A stretch of 6,092 bases of DNA from an uncultured Bacilli bacterium (GTDB lineage: Bacteria; Bacillota_I; Bacilli_A; RF39; UBA660), in the NCBI GenBank assembly GCA_947625395.1, contig CANQOD010000075.1:1-6092 (forward strand). Reading direction: 5' to 3'. The notes beneath the pieces are model-generated. The model was not told the origin of the DNA and did no database searches. It saw only the letters and a list, made by a program, of their open reading frames with translations. Positions 1 to 5,856 of this stretch are shown here, piece after piece; position 1 is the stretch's first letter, and each line of letters begins with the position of its first letter. Made by a program: the position numbers and the translations under genes.

Positions 1-73
1 GCTTAGCTCAGCTGGTTAGAGCGCCTGCTTCACACGCAGGAGGTCACTGGTTCGAGTCCAGCAGTCTCCACCA
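1..73 (+). tRNA. tRNA-Val (anticodon CAC), 5' end cut by the window
   Basis: The D-arm (GCTC at 6-9, GAGC), the anticodon stem CCTGC/GCAGG and the T-loop TTCGAGT at 51-57 are all present. The seven-base anticodon loop TTCACAC puts CAC at positions 34-36, so it reads the valine codon GUG. The acceptor 3' strand is 63-69, the discriminator is A70 and the CCA tail is encoded at 71-73. Only the last three bases of the 5' acceptor strand (GCT) are inside the window, so four bases, expected to be GGAG by pairing, lie upstream. The outermost T-stem pair is an A-C mismatch (46 with 62). tRNA 3' ends are common integration sites for genomic islands, which matters given the defence operon next door. 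Confidence 0.95.
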
Positions 74-76
74 TTG

Positions 77-112
77 AAAATCCCTGATTTCGTGAGAAAT
101 CAGGGATTTTTT
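77..112 (+). terminator. Rho-independent terminator of the tRNA transcript
   Basis: A perfect 15-bp stem (77-91 with 96-110) closes a GTGA loop and runs into a T-tract ending at 112. It starts three bases after the CCA tail, so it ends the tRNA transcript. The stem is flanked by A-runs as well as T-runs, so it could also stop transcripts arriving from the right. Confidence 0.93.
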
Positions 113-158
113 GTACTTTTCGGGGTAAAAAGTTATTATAAAATTTTCAGATTTTCCG

Positions 159-203
159 TTGACCACATGGAATACCACAGTTGACGAATTTGTTTGACCA
201 CAT
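159..203 (+). repeat. Two direct copies of TTGACCACAT
   Basis: TTGACCACAT occurs at 159-168 and again at 194-203, 35 bases apart start to start, with a partial copy (TTGACGA) between them at 181. Short direct repeats near a tRNA gene can be recombinase arm sites, or simply remnants of a duplication. Nothing here decides between these, and I see no further copy at the right edge. Confidence 0.4.
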
Positions 204-264
204 CACCCCTCCCCCACTCCCATATTTTTGCTTATAGCGTCACAATTTTTGAGGGTTCCTGCCG

Positions 265-281
265 CCAATCGTCGGAAAAAT
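265..281 (+). repeat. Left copy of 17-bp repeat CCAATCGTCGGAAAAAT
   Basis: This 17-base sequence is identical to 5468-5484, in the same orientation, on the other side of the defence operon. Similarity to the neighbouring right-flank copy at 5445-5457 extends further left: both are preceded by an AATTTT(T)GA stretch and a CCTGCC or similar. The copies therefore belong to a longer, diverged intergenic repeat of about 40 bases. Confidence 0.7.
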
Positions 282-379
282 GTTTACCATCTCTTCTCTC
301 CTTTTTTAGAAGAAAACGGGGGCTTTGTGAGCAATTATTCTGTGTTCTGTTTTTTCAAGTCGTTAATTAATAAGTAGAG

Positions 380-423
380 AAAGCAACTATAATGATCATT
401 TTTGATTTCTATAGTGCTTTTTT
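380..423 (-). terminator. Stem-loop after the last operon gene (probable terminator)
   Basis: The arms 380-391 (AAAGCAACTATA) and 410-420 (TATAGTGCTTT) pair over 11 bp with one bulged A, around an 18-base loop that contains the palindrome ATGATCAT. It directly abuts the cap3 stop codon, so ending the minus-strand operon is its likely job. On the minus strand the trailing tract is only TTTCTCT, which is weak, whereas on the plus strand it is followed by six T. It may therefore work in both directions, or mainly shield the operon from transcription coming from the tRNA side. Confidence 0.6.
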
Positions 424-901
424 AAACCTCTTTAAGAATGATTTCCTCATTTCTCTTGTACACCCCAGCATAGTGATTCCATTCGTTAATATTCCCTCCA
501 ACGACAAATAATATAGGTTCTGGACAATGCAGTTTTGTGCTTCTTGACAGCATGAACATAGTCTTTTTATCTAATTCAGAAGGTAATGATGATGCTCCGG
601 GATGATAATGCCACTCACCCAGATAGTATTGTTTCTCTTCCCAGTATTTTTTCAATATCAGAGTTATGCCGTGACTATTGCGAGTAAATGATATGTGACT
701 TCGGTTTGATTTCAATGGCGTTTCTGATACAGTCATTATTTGAGCCCATTTTAAATCTTCTGAATACCTGCCTATAAGAATTCCGCCTGTTTCATAAGGA
801 TATGCTTTCTTGCATATGTTATGGAGTTTTTGTATAAGTTGAATAGAGATTTGAATGCCCAAATTCTTATCTTTACTTTCGAAATATTGGATTTCGTTCA
901 T
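422..901 (-). CDS. cap3: CBASS Cap3, JAB/JAMM-family isopeptidase
   Basis: A 159-residue JAB/Mov34-type metalloprotease. The full JAMM zinc site is visible: E37 in the ETGG turn, then H98-x-H100, seven residues, S108, two residues, D111. In type II CBASS, Cap3 cleaves the conjugate that Cap2 forms between the CD-NTase C-terminus and its target, so it tunes or reverses priming. No signal peptide or membrane segment is seen, so it should be cytoplasmic. The start ATG (899-901) has an AGGA at 911-914 with nine bases between, and lies four bases after the cap2 stop, so it is probably translationally coupled. It is the last gene of the operon and is followed directly by a stem-loop. Family assignment is strong; the Cap3 role follows from the neighbours. 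Confidence 0.93.
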   Translation of the reverse strand: MNEIQYFESKDKNLGIQISIQLIQKLHNICKKAYPYETGGILIGRYSEDLKWAQIMTVSETPLKSNRSHISFTRNSHGITLILKKYWEEKQYYLGEWHYHPGASSLPSELDKKTMFMLSRSTKLHCPEPILFVVGGNINEWNHYAGVYKRNEEIILKEV

Positions 902-905
902 TTAA

Positions 906-2792
906 TCAATTCCTGTATTTTTTCTTTATTAATCGTATTCCGGCAAATACATTGTCTTTTTGGATTATTCTATATATCAATGATATTTCTCTACTTTTGT
1001 ACTTCTTATAAGCGATCATAAATGATTCTATAGCCTTAACTGTAGTACTCGCTGCAAACCACATATCATCCGCACGTGCTGGAAATAACGGGTGCCAGCA
1101 GCCGATACCGTCTCGTGGGAGTTCCTCGTGATTATCGTGCATATCTTTCTGAAAGTAATGTCGAGTGAGCTTCAGAAAATCTCCGTAATCCGGTTTATTC
1201 TCATGTTGTAGATTAATATACAGTCGTCTTGCTCCAAGGCCAACCGAGCTTGAACATAAGAAAACACTATGCTTCCATCGTACAGAAGACAGCATAGCTA
1301 ATACATTATCTTCTCCAGTGGTATCAATAATCATATCACACTTGCTCATATCAGGTACAATATCTTTATTATCATTTAAGGACAGGTATTCGTCTACATA
1401 CTTAACACGCACATTTGGATCAATGTTTATTAATCGTTCAGCGATACACTGGCTTTTTGAATGATATATTTCCGTTAAGCCTAATGTGTGACGACATAGG
1501 TTTCCGGTTGCAAGTATATCACCATCAATTAATGTAAGATGCGATGCTCCAGCACGAACTAAAAGCTCTGCTATAGCAGAGCCCAAACTTCCAAGTCCGA
1601 TAATAGCGATACGTTGTTCCGCAAATTCAGTTGGAAGCATACCACGGCCTTTGATCGTGCGTGAGCTCCAATTCTCACTTGTTAACCATGATAATTCCAT
1701 ACTATCTTTAAGAATGGTATTCTGGTCAGTTAACCACCATCCTATTTCATTTGGGCGAAACCCTCTTGCCGCTCCATGTGTGAGTGATTTGCTGCGCTTT
1801 TTCCCTGGACGGGAACCGCAGTTTGTGTATTTTCCGCAGGATAACATCGGCAGTCGAATAGCTTGCCATGTCAATTCATAAGGGTCTTCTCCGACCCTCT
1901 TTGGTATCGGAAAGCCAAGAAGGAGCAAATGATGCTTTTTGTCTCTGGCTCTTGGGGCAAACTGTTTTAATATTTCTAGTAAATCTAATCCCTGAGATAG
2001 GCAAATGTCCTTTAAGCCACCTAAATCAACAGGTGCCTGCCAGCCATTAATAACTGGAACTTCTGAAAGCTTGATCCAGAGCGCTTCTTCATAGTCACAG
2101 GATTCTTTCACTGTTGATCCCCAAGCGGGCACATACAGTTCCTTTTTTAAATCAATCGACCAATAGCTATGTATAACATCTACAGGAATCCCATTTTCTG
2201 AATCTCTTCGAATCACTTTCGCAATGCCAAACGATTCTTCTATTTCCTCCCAAATCATCATCGAGACAGTGTCTTCTTGAAACGCAAAAACAGTATTACT
2301 GTTTATTGGGAAATCAGGAAGTTCAAAAAAATCCCCGTTTGATATCAACTTATCTTCCGAAACAGCACGAACCCACAAAACAGCCCTTTGCAAATTCCAG
2401 TAGAGTCGTTCATCAGTCGTGAACGGCTCTCTTTCGATTGTACGGTTTCCTAATGTGTGATCAATTAAGTCAACGCAAAGTTTGCCTTTTCTCCATAAGT
2501 GATTTTTTTCTTCAAATGCATTGATAGATTGATGAGGAAATGTTTTTGTAATACTATTCTGGCAGCTGGGATATATAGAGATTGGACCAAATGGATACAA
2601 TGCCGTAGATGTAACATACCACTCTGTTATTTTTTGAATATTTTTATAATCATGTTCAAGGCAAATGTTGAAACAAATATAAAACTGTTCAGTAGCGTCA
2701 TCCCAAGTCCAGTCTTTGAGCAAAGTAATTGCCGAAATTTCCTCAATTCTACGCCGCCCACGTCTCATCTCTTCTGTTGGATATTGGCTCAT
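906..2792 (-). CDS. cap2: CBASS Cap2, E2-E1 fusion (ubiquitin-transfer-like)
   Basis: A 628-residue protein with an E2-like N-terminal part, a long middle linker and a C-terminal ThiF/E1 adenylation domain. The E1 part shows the ATP loop G399-L-G-S-L-G404, the ribose-binding acidic stretch LIDGD (421-425), the N431-L-C-R434 arginine-finger motif and D490 in IIDTTGE. C565 in the GCWHP motif is the likely E1 thioester cysteine. C106 in the GKLC motif is the likely E2 catalytic cysteine; this is inferred by position and motif. Known Cap2 proteins adenylate the CD-NTase C-terminus, pass it through both cysteines and attach it to a target, which primes the synthase. The start overlaps the CD-NTase stop by ATGA and has GGGAGG at 2798-2803. 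Length fits the family. Two C-x4/5-C-like cysteines (C319, C325) in the linker are unexplained. Confidence 0.94.
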   Translation of the reverse strand: MSQYPTEEMRRGRRRIEEISAITLLKDWTWDDATEQFYICFNICLEHDYKNIQKITEWYVTSTALYPFGPISIYPSCQNSITKTFPHQSINAFEEKNHLWRKGKLCVDLIDHTLGNRTIEREPFTTDERLYWNLQRAVLWVRAVSEDKLISNGDFFELPDFPINSNTVFAFQEDTVSMMIWEEIEESFGIAKVIRRDSENGIPVDVIHSYWSIDLKKELYVPAWGSTVKESCDYEEALWIKLSEVPVINGWQAPVDLGGLKDICLSQGLDLLEILKQFAPRARDKKHHLLLLGFPIPKRVGEDPYELTWQAIRLPMLSCGKYTNCGSRPGKKRSKSLTHGAARGFRPNEIGWWLTDQNTILKDSMELSWLTSENWSSRTIKGRGMLPTEFAEQRIAIIGLGSLGSAIAELLVRAGASHLTLIDGDILATGNLCRHTLGLTEIYHSKSQCIAERLINIDPNVRVKYVDEYLSLNDNKDIVPDMSKCDMIIDTTGEDNVLAMLSSVRWKHSVFLCSSSVGLGARRLYINLQHENKPDYGDFLKLTRHYFQKDMHDNHEELPRDGIGCWHPLFPARADDMWFAASTTVKAIESFMIAYKKYKSREISLIYRIIQKDNVFAGIRLIKKKYRN

Positions 2793-3883
2793 CCAAACCT
2801 CCCTGTAGGCACATACTCACTTTCTCGTTTCCTCGGAGTAAAACCGCCAGGCTTCCCAGTATAAGTTGGAAACTCTTCACAATTCTTAAAGAAAGACCTC
2901 CAAAGAGTAACGCTTAATTCTGTGTTATCGCAGGCAAATGCTCTTTGAGCGGTTGGAGCACATCTACAAACGGCCTTATAAAACTCCTTGTAATCTTCTT
3001 CTGAAAGTGTTTCAAATACATCATGCTCTGGAACACCTCTGTCTGGCAGAAAAGGTTTTTGGCTATAATGTTGTACAATATTTTGGAATGTCTTTGCAAT
3101 TCCTTCTGCCACACTGTTAATCCCGTTCGGACAACATTCTCCTATAAAATGTTCCAAAGGATAGCTTTTGGGATGTTTGAGGTTGGGAAGTTCTAACTTT
3201 TTCCACCACTTAATCGCCTTTACCACATTTACATAGTAGCCATTACATAATTGGTTTTTTTCTCTTGTCCAACGGATTTGTTCCAAAGGATGTGTACGAA
3301 ACCATTTGTTCTCATCAAAATCCGGAATAAGTAATGGCTCCTCTTTCCATTTCTGGTTATCATTCCCTTTATCAAAAAAGGATTCAAGTAAATTAAGCCG
3401 TTCCCTTGAAATAAGTGGTTTTTGGTAGCCAGAAAGGTCATCAACTGTAAAGGCAGAAGACAGTCCAGCAGACTTAATTGCTTTTTCTAGTTCCTCGCTC
3501 GGAGCTGCAGTTATTACTAAATCTATGTCAACTTTAGGCAACGAAATACCAATTGATCTCTTTTGCTGCTTATAATTCTCATAATATTTTTCTACGAACG
3601 GCATGACAATATCAAATGCGTCCTTCGCCGATGTCGTTTCGTGATTTATATTTGTTACCGCAATCACATCAACATCAACTTTTTTCCCAGGGGTAGGTTT
3701 AATGCAAGTCGATCTTGCATAACTACCCTGCAAAAAACTATCAATAAGCAGATCTTTTGTAATATCATCAGCTTCAAGTCGCTCCCGAAGCTTCGTATGC
3801 GCAGAAATAAGCTCATTTCGTATATCTTCAGGTAAGCGAATGTTAGTCAGAAAATCCTCAAAATATGTTGGAATTGCACTCAT
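2789..3883 (-). CDS. CBASS cyclic oligonucleotide synthase (CD-NTase)
   Basis: A 364-residue cGAS/DncV-like nucleotidyltransferase. The core is visible as Q52-G53-S54-Y55, then D70-V-D72 within KKVDVDV as the metal-binding pair, and a third acidic position in VDIDLV (D119 or D121). The helical C-terminal half has the SYPLEHFIGE stretch (240-249) typical of the OAS1-like domain. The family makes cyclic di- or trinucleotides on phage infection. The product cannot be read from sequence, but pairing with a SAVED effector favours a cyclic trinucleotide and clade D-like enzymes. The protein ends in a basic, flexible tail closing with T-G-R-F-G, and the last residue G364 is the expected Cap2 conjugation point. 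The start overlaps the cap4 stop (ATGA, 3880-3883) and has GGGAGGG at 3894-3900. The clade is not certain, so no cdn letter is given. Confidence 0.94.
   Translation of the reverse strand: MSAIPTYFEDFLTNIRLPEDIRNELISAHTKLRERLEADDITKDLLIDSFLQGSYARSTCIKPTPGKKVDVDVIAVTNINHETTSAKDAFDIVMPFVEKYYENYKQQKRSIGISLPKVDIDLVITAAPSEELEKAIKSAGLSSAFTVDDLSGYQKPLISRERLNLLESFFDKGNDNQKWKEEPLLIPDFDENKWFRTHPLEQIRWTREKNQLCNGYYVNVVKAIKWWKKLELPNLKHPKSYPLEHFIGECCPNGINSVAEGIAKTFQNIVQHYSQKPFLPDRGVPEHDVFETLSEEDYKEFYKAVCRCAPTAQRAFACDNTELSVTLWRSFFKNCEEFPTYTGKPGGFTPRKRESEYVPTGRFG
2798..2803 (-). promoter_or_regulatory. Ribosome binding site of cap2 inside the CD-NTase tail codons
   Basis: On the minus strand GGGAGG lies five bases before the cap2 ATG. 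The same bases encode the Gly-Arg just before the terminal Phe-Gly of the CD-NTase. The C-terminal tail that Cap2 is expected to recognise thus doubles as the cap2 ribosome site, which constrains both. Confidence 0.85.
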
Positions 3884-5277
3884 TCAAGCTCTTCCCTCCC
3901 ATCAAAAATAATAGCTGGAATATAGGAGCAGTTTCCTCGCTGCTCAAAATCATACTCGTATATGATACATTTACCTAATGTTCGTGACTGTTGCCCTAAA
4001 ATAAACATAAATGCATTAGGAGCAGATGCAAAAATATGAATATAGGCTTGCTTTTCTTGTGAATCTCGGCTTGATAAGACCTTGATAAGTTCCGTAACTA
4101 GCAATAGAGCATGCGTACCATTTTTTACAGATAAAACCGTACCTCCATTAATATGAGGTGTGAAAATATATGTATTCCTGATTGGAATGTTGTTTGATCT
4201 AATATACCGAATCACATCCGCTTCAATAATATGGCTAAGATTTAAAATTAAAGCAGTATCCGAGCTGTTCTCATTATTTACTTTCTGTTCAATATCCCAC
4301 TGGGGATATTCAGTATGGCCTGATATATTAGCGTCCCATAGTTCCGAGCCAGAAGTTGTTTTTTGGACAGGACAAATATCTACCCCAGCTTTTGTATCAA
4401 ATACACGCCCTGCTGCGAAAGCTATTGCCGCGTGGGCGTCTATGTAAATTTGATATGCCGTATAATGATTCGTGTTTGCGTTAAGATATTTTTGCACCGG
4501 GATTCCTATGTCAACATTCCAATTCAATCCACGTTTCAAACAACGCCCATCAAATTTATCCCGTAGATCCAATGTCTGCATTTCTTGCTGAATTGGGTCT
4601 GTGCCTCTCCGAAAAGACAGAATTCCAATTTTTTCTCGTTTTTTTGTGCTTTTCTTTATAAAGAGATTAATACGTTCGTCTATATTCTTCCTAAACTCTT
4701 CGCGTTCAATATATTTGCCCTCTGTTGCTAGAAGTATTTTGCCTTCAATCAATGCATCAACAAGAAAAACCGCTTGTGGTCTCTCAAGAGGAATCTCAGC
4801 ACAAGTTGTATAATCCCACAGAGCATCTCTAGCCAAACTTTTCAACTTATCAGTATCAAAAGGCAAGATATCAAAGAATATCCTATTTTCGCTTAGTAAT
4901 TGTTCATCTGAATTGTCAAGTTGCTTTTTTACTTCAGCATCAATTGTCCCATCTTGATATTTTCTAACGGCATTGATATATTTTTGTGCCGAAACTGTGC
5001 AGTTTCCAATCAAGATTAATTGATAATTGTGGCATTGAAAATCACTAGTTATTTCCTTTAGCCAATTTCGAATGTCAGCCCGTTCAAATGAGTTTACCGT
5101 TGATTTAACCTGATAAGCATCAGTAAATGTTGTTTCATTTTGAAATGCAATATCTACCTTATCACCACTAGTGGGAAATTCAACATAAATATGAGTCCAA
5201 TCATGACGCTTAAGCGCCTCTATTACCGCAACAATTCCTTGATAATAATATCCTCTACTGCCTTCTTTTCCGCCCAT
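3880..5277 (-). CDS. cap4: CBASS effector Cap4: nuclease domain plus SAVED sensor
   Basis: A 465-residue two-domain protein. The N-terminus has the G-x-x-YYYQG opening (residues 6-14) of DUF4297-type nucleases, then E33, D39/D42 in SGDKVDI and Q56-V-K58, which reads as a PD-(D/E)xK active site with Gln in the E position. The C-terminal part (about 220-456) is a SAVED domain, recognised by HIFASAPNAFMFILGQ (414-429), followed by the IIYEYD strand (438-443) and YIPAI. In characterised Cap4 proteins the SAVED domain binds a cyclic trinucleotide and activates non-specific double-stranded DNA cleavage, killing the infected cell. It is the first operon gene. The start ATG at 5275-5277 has AAGGG at 5283-5287 with five bases between. 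Length is normal for Cap4. Nuclease activity is inferred from motifs. Confidence 0.92.
   Translation of the reverse strand: MGGKEGSRGYYYQGIVAVIEALKRHDWTHIYVEFPTSGDKVDIAFQNETTFTDAYQVKSTVNSFERADIRNWLKEITSDFQCHNYQLILIGNCTVSAQKYINAVRKYQDGTIDAEVKKQLDNSDEQLLSENRIFFDILPFDTDKLKSLARDALWDYTTCAEIPLERPQAVFLVDALIEGKILLATEGKYIEREEFRKNIDERINLFIKKSTKKREKIGILSFRRGTDPIQQEMQTLDLRDKFDGRCLKRGLNWNVDIGIPVQKYLNANTNHYTAYQIYIDAHAAIAFAAGRVFDTKAGVDICPVQKTTSGSELWDANISGHTEYPQWDIEQKVNNENSSDTALILNLSHIIEADVIRYIRSNNIPIRNTYIFTPHINGGTVLSVKNGTHALLLVTELIKVLSSRDSQEKQAYIHIFASAPNAFMFILGQQSRTLGKCIIYEYDFEQRGNCSYIPAIIFDGREELE
3894..3900 (-). promoter_or_regulatory. Ribosome binding site of the CD-NTase gene
   Basis: GGGAGGG on the minus strand lies ten bases before the CD-NTase ATG and inside the last codons of cap4. 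Together with the ATGA overlap it supports the chosen start and suggests coupled translation of effector and synthase. The spacing is somewhat long. Confidence 0.7.
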
Positions 5278-5288
5278 AATATCCCTTT

Positions 5289-5314
5289 CTATATATAGTG
5301 GTATACCTTTACCA
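5289..5314. repeat. Palindromes and small hairpin in the cap4 leader
   Basis: Between the promoter and the cap4 ribosome site lie CTATATATAG (5289-5298) and GGTATACC (5300-5307), both perfect palindromes. A 5-bp hairpin TGGTA/TACCA (5299-5303 with 5310-5314) overlaps the second. They could be further operator half-sites or leader structure. The AT-rich one is weak evidence. Confidence 0.35.
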
Positions 5315-5326
5315 TCTTGTATAAAT

Positions 5327-5338
5327 ACAGTATACTGT
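5327..5338. promoter_or_regulatory. Perfect palindrome ACAGTATACTGT over the -10 box (candidate operator)
   Basis: This 12-bp perfect inverted repeat contains the whole -10 hexamer of the operon promoter. A dimeric repressor bound here would block RNA polymerase. Some CBASS operons are controlled by dedicated repressors such as CapW or CapH, but no regulator gene lies in the window, so any repressor would be encoded elsewhere. It does not match the Gram-positive LexA box (CGAAC-N4-GTTCG). AT-rich promoters can give such palindromes by chance. Confidence 0.5.
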
Positions 5339-5357
5339 CCAAAATAGATAAAGTCAA
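5329..5357 (-). promoter_or_regulatory. Sigma-A promoter of the CBASS operon
   Basis: On the minus strand, TTGACT (5352-5357) and TATACT (5329-5334) are separated by exactly 17 bases, close to the housekeeping consensus. Transcription would start near 5322, leaving a leader of about 45 bases before the cap4 ATG. It is the only good promoter I see for the four genes. Confidence 0.85.
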
Positions 5358-5424
5358 GAAGTAGTGAATAATTTTCTGCATTCTATCCCCAAATAGAAGA
5401 ATGAAGGATTACTTTTCCTTGCCC

Positions 5425-5484
5425 CAATTTTGACCCGCTCCCTGCCAATCATCGGAATAAAATTCCTCCAATCGTCGGAAAAAT
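5425..5484. repeat. Right-flank copies of the CCAATC-TCGGAA repeat
   Basis: CCAATC(A/G)TCGGAA occurs twice in tandem, at 5445-5457 and 5468-5480, 23 bases apart. The second extends to CCAATCGTCGGAAAAAT (5468-5484), identical to 265-281 in the left flank. The first is preceded by CAATTTTGA and CCTGCC-like sequence, as in the left copy. The set is a diverged intergenic repeat present on both sides of the operon. Confidence 0.7.
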
Positions 5485-5505
5485 ACGGTGTTTCCAGTTC
5501 GCCTA

Positions 5506-5783
5506 GCTTTTTCGTGATAATTTCGCCCTCTCGAATCTATTTTTCCGTGTTCCAGTGTTTCCCTGCCCCAACAATCACATGCATTAAAAAGCCGTTTTAT
5601 GGGCATGCATCACATTTTTATATATAAAATCATGTTATATTATCACACTTTTATTGGCTTTTTGGAGGAGCAATGATTATACCTCCCGATAAAATGGGTT
5701 TGATTTCTGAAACATCTCATTTGACCGAAACTTCAGCCTGCTTTTTCGTGCGTTTTCGCCATATTCCAGCTTGCTTTTTCGTG
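5506..5783 (+). repeat. Three dispersed copies of GCTTTTTCGTG with linked TTCCAG/TTTCGCC
   Basis: GCTTTTTCGTG is found at 5506-5516, 5740-5750 and 5773-5783. The sites are accompanied by TTCCAG and TTTTCGCC-type words in a similar order, so these are copies of one composite repeat. It resembles mobile or remnant intergenic repeats rather than a coding gene. Confidence 0.6.
5540..5594 (+). repeat. Diverged partner of 5775-5825
   Basis: Both segments read T5-C(C)GTGTTCCAGT, two variable bases, TT(T)CC-TGC, a 10-12 base variable stretch, CATGCA, an A-run and GCCG. The copy at 5775-5825 goes on to form a full terminator hairpin. This copy lacks the second arm, so it looks like a decayed version that lost its terminator. 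A 14-bp AT palindrome (5616-5629) follows shortly after it. Confidence 0.55.
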
Positions 5784-5792
5784 TTCCAGTAA
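5673..5792 (+). CDS. Possible small protein, 39 residues, overlapping the repeat
   Basis: An ATG at 5673 is preceded by a strong GGAGGAG (5664-5670) and opens a 39-codon frame ending TAA at 5790-5792. A TGTTATATT extended -10-like sequence lies upstream at 5633-5641 without a good -35 box, and a terminator with six T follows at 5817-5854, so all parts of a small gene are present. The first 20 residues are polar and unrepeated. The second half contains ACFFV twice, because it runs through two copies of the GCTTTTTCGTG repeat. I do not recognise a family. It may be only repeat sequence with a chance ribosome site. Confidence 0.3.
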   Translation: MIIPPDKMGLISETSHLTETSACFFVRFRHIPACFFVFQ

Positions 5793-5816
5793 TTTCCTGC
5801 ATCCATATACTCATGC

Positions 5817-5854
5817 AAAAGGCCGCTCCGTCATACCTCGGAACGGCCTTTTTT
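5817..5854 (-). terminator. Bidirectional terminator after the right-flank gene
   Basis: The GC-rich stem GGCCG (5821-5825) plus TCCG pairs with CGGA plus CGGCC (5839-5848), with one mismatch and an 8-base loop. It is bordered by AAAA on the left and TTTTTT on the right. It lies three bases after the stop codon of the minus-strand gene at 5857, which it most likely terminates. The six-T side also makes it a good terminator for plus-strand transcripts. Confidence 0.88.
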
Positions 5855-5856
5855 GC

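Larger units (their letters stand above)
113..379. other. Gene-free left flank between tRNA and operon
   Basis: I find no convincing gene in this stretch. It holds two copies of TTGACCACAT and one copy of the repeat shared with the right flank, both listed separately. On the minus strand an AGGAGAG sits just upstream of an ATG at 292-294 that opens only a 16-codon frame running into the repeat. I do not call it a gene. The segment has runs of C (206-220) and of T, and looks like assorted intergenic sequence at an island edge. Confidence 0.6.

Noticed and set aside
2914..3114. Frames of 60-120 codons on either strand inside the four operon genes
   Set aside because: All lie inside genes with clear domain motifs and lack their own motifs or ribosome sites.
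3196..3206. TTCCACCA resembling a tRNA 3' end (possible att copy)
   Set aside because: The match is short, lies inside the CD-NTase coding sequence, and lacks the T-loop sequence of the tRNA. No true second copy of the tRNA end is in the window.
5316..5340. LexA (SOS) box near the promoter
   Set aside because: CTGTATTTATACAAG looks a little like the proteobacterial box but lacks the correct second half and spacing, and the Gram-positive box is absent.
5409..5606. 65-codon minus-strand frame through the repeats
   Set aside because: It has no ribosome site, lies wholly in repeat sequence, and its translation just mirrors the repeat words.
5430..5627. 65-codon plus-strand frame through the repeats
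   Set aside because: No ribosome site and it overlaps the same repeats; its FFV and VFQ similarity to the small frame at 5673 is explained by shared DNA repeats.
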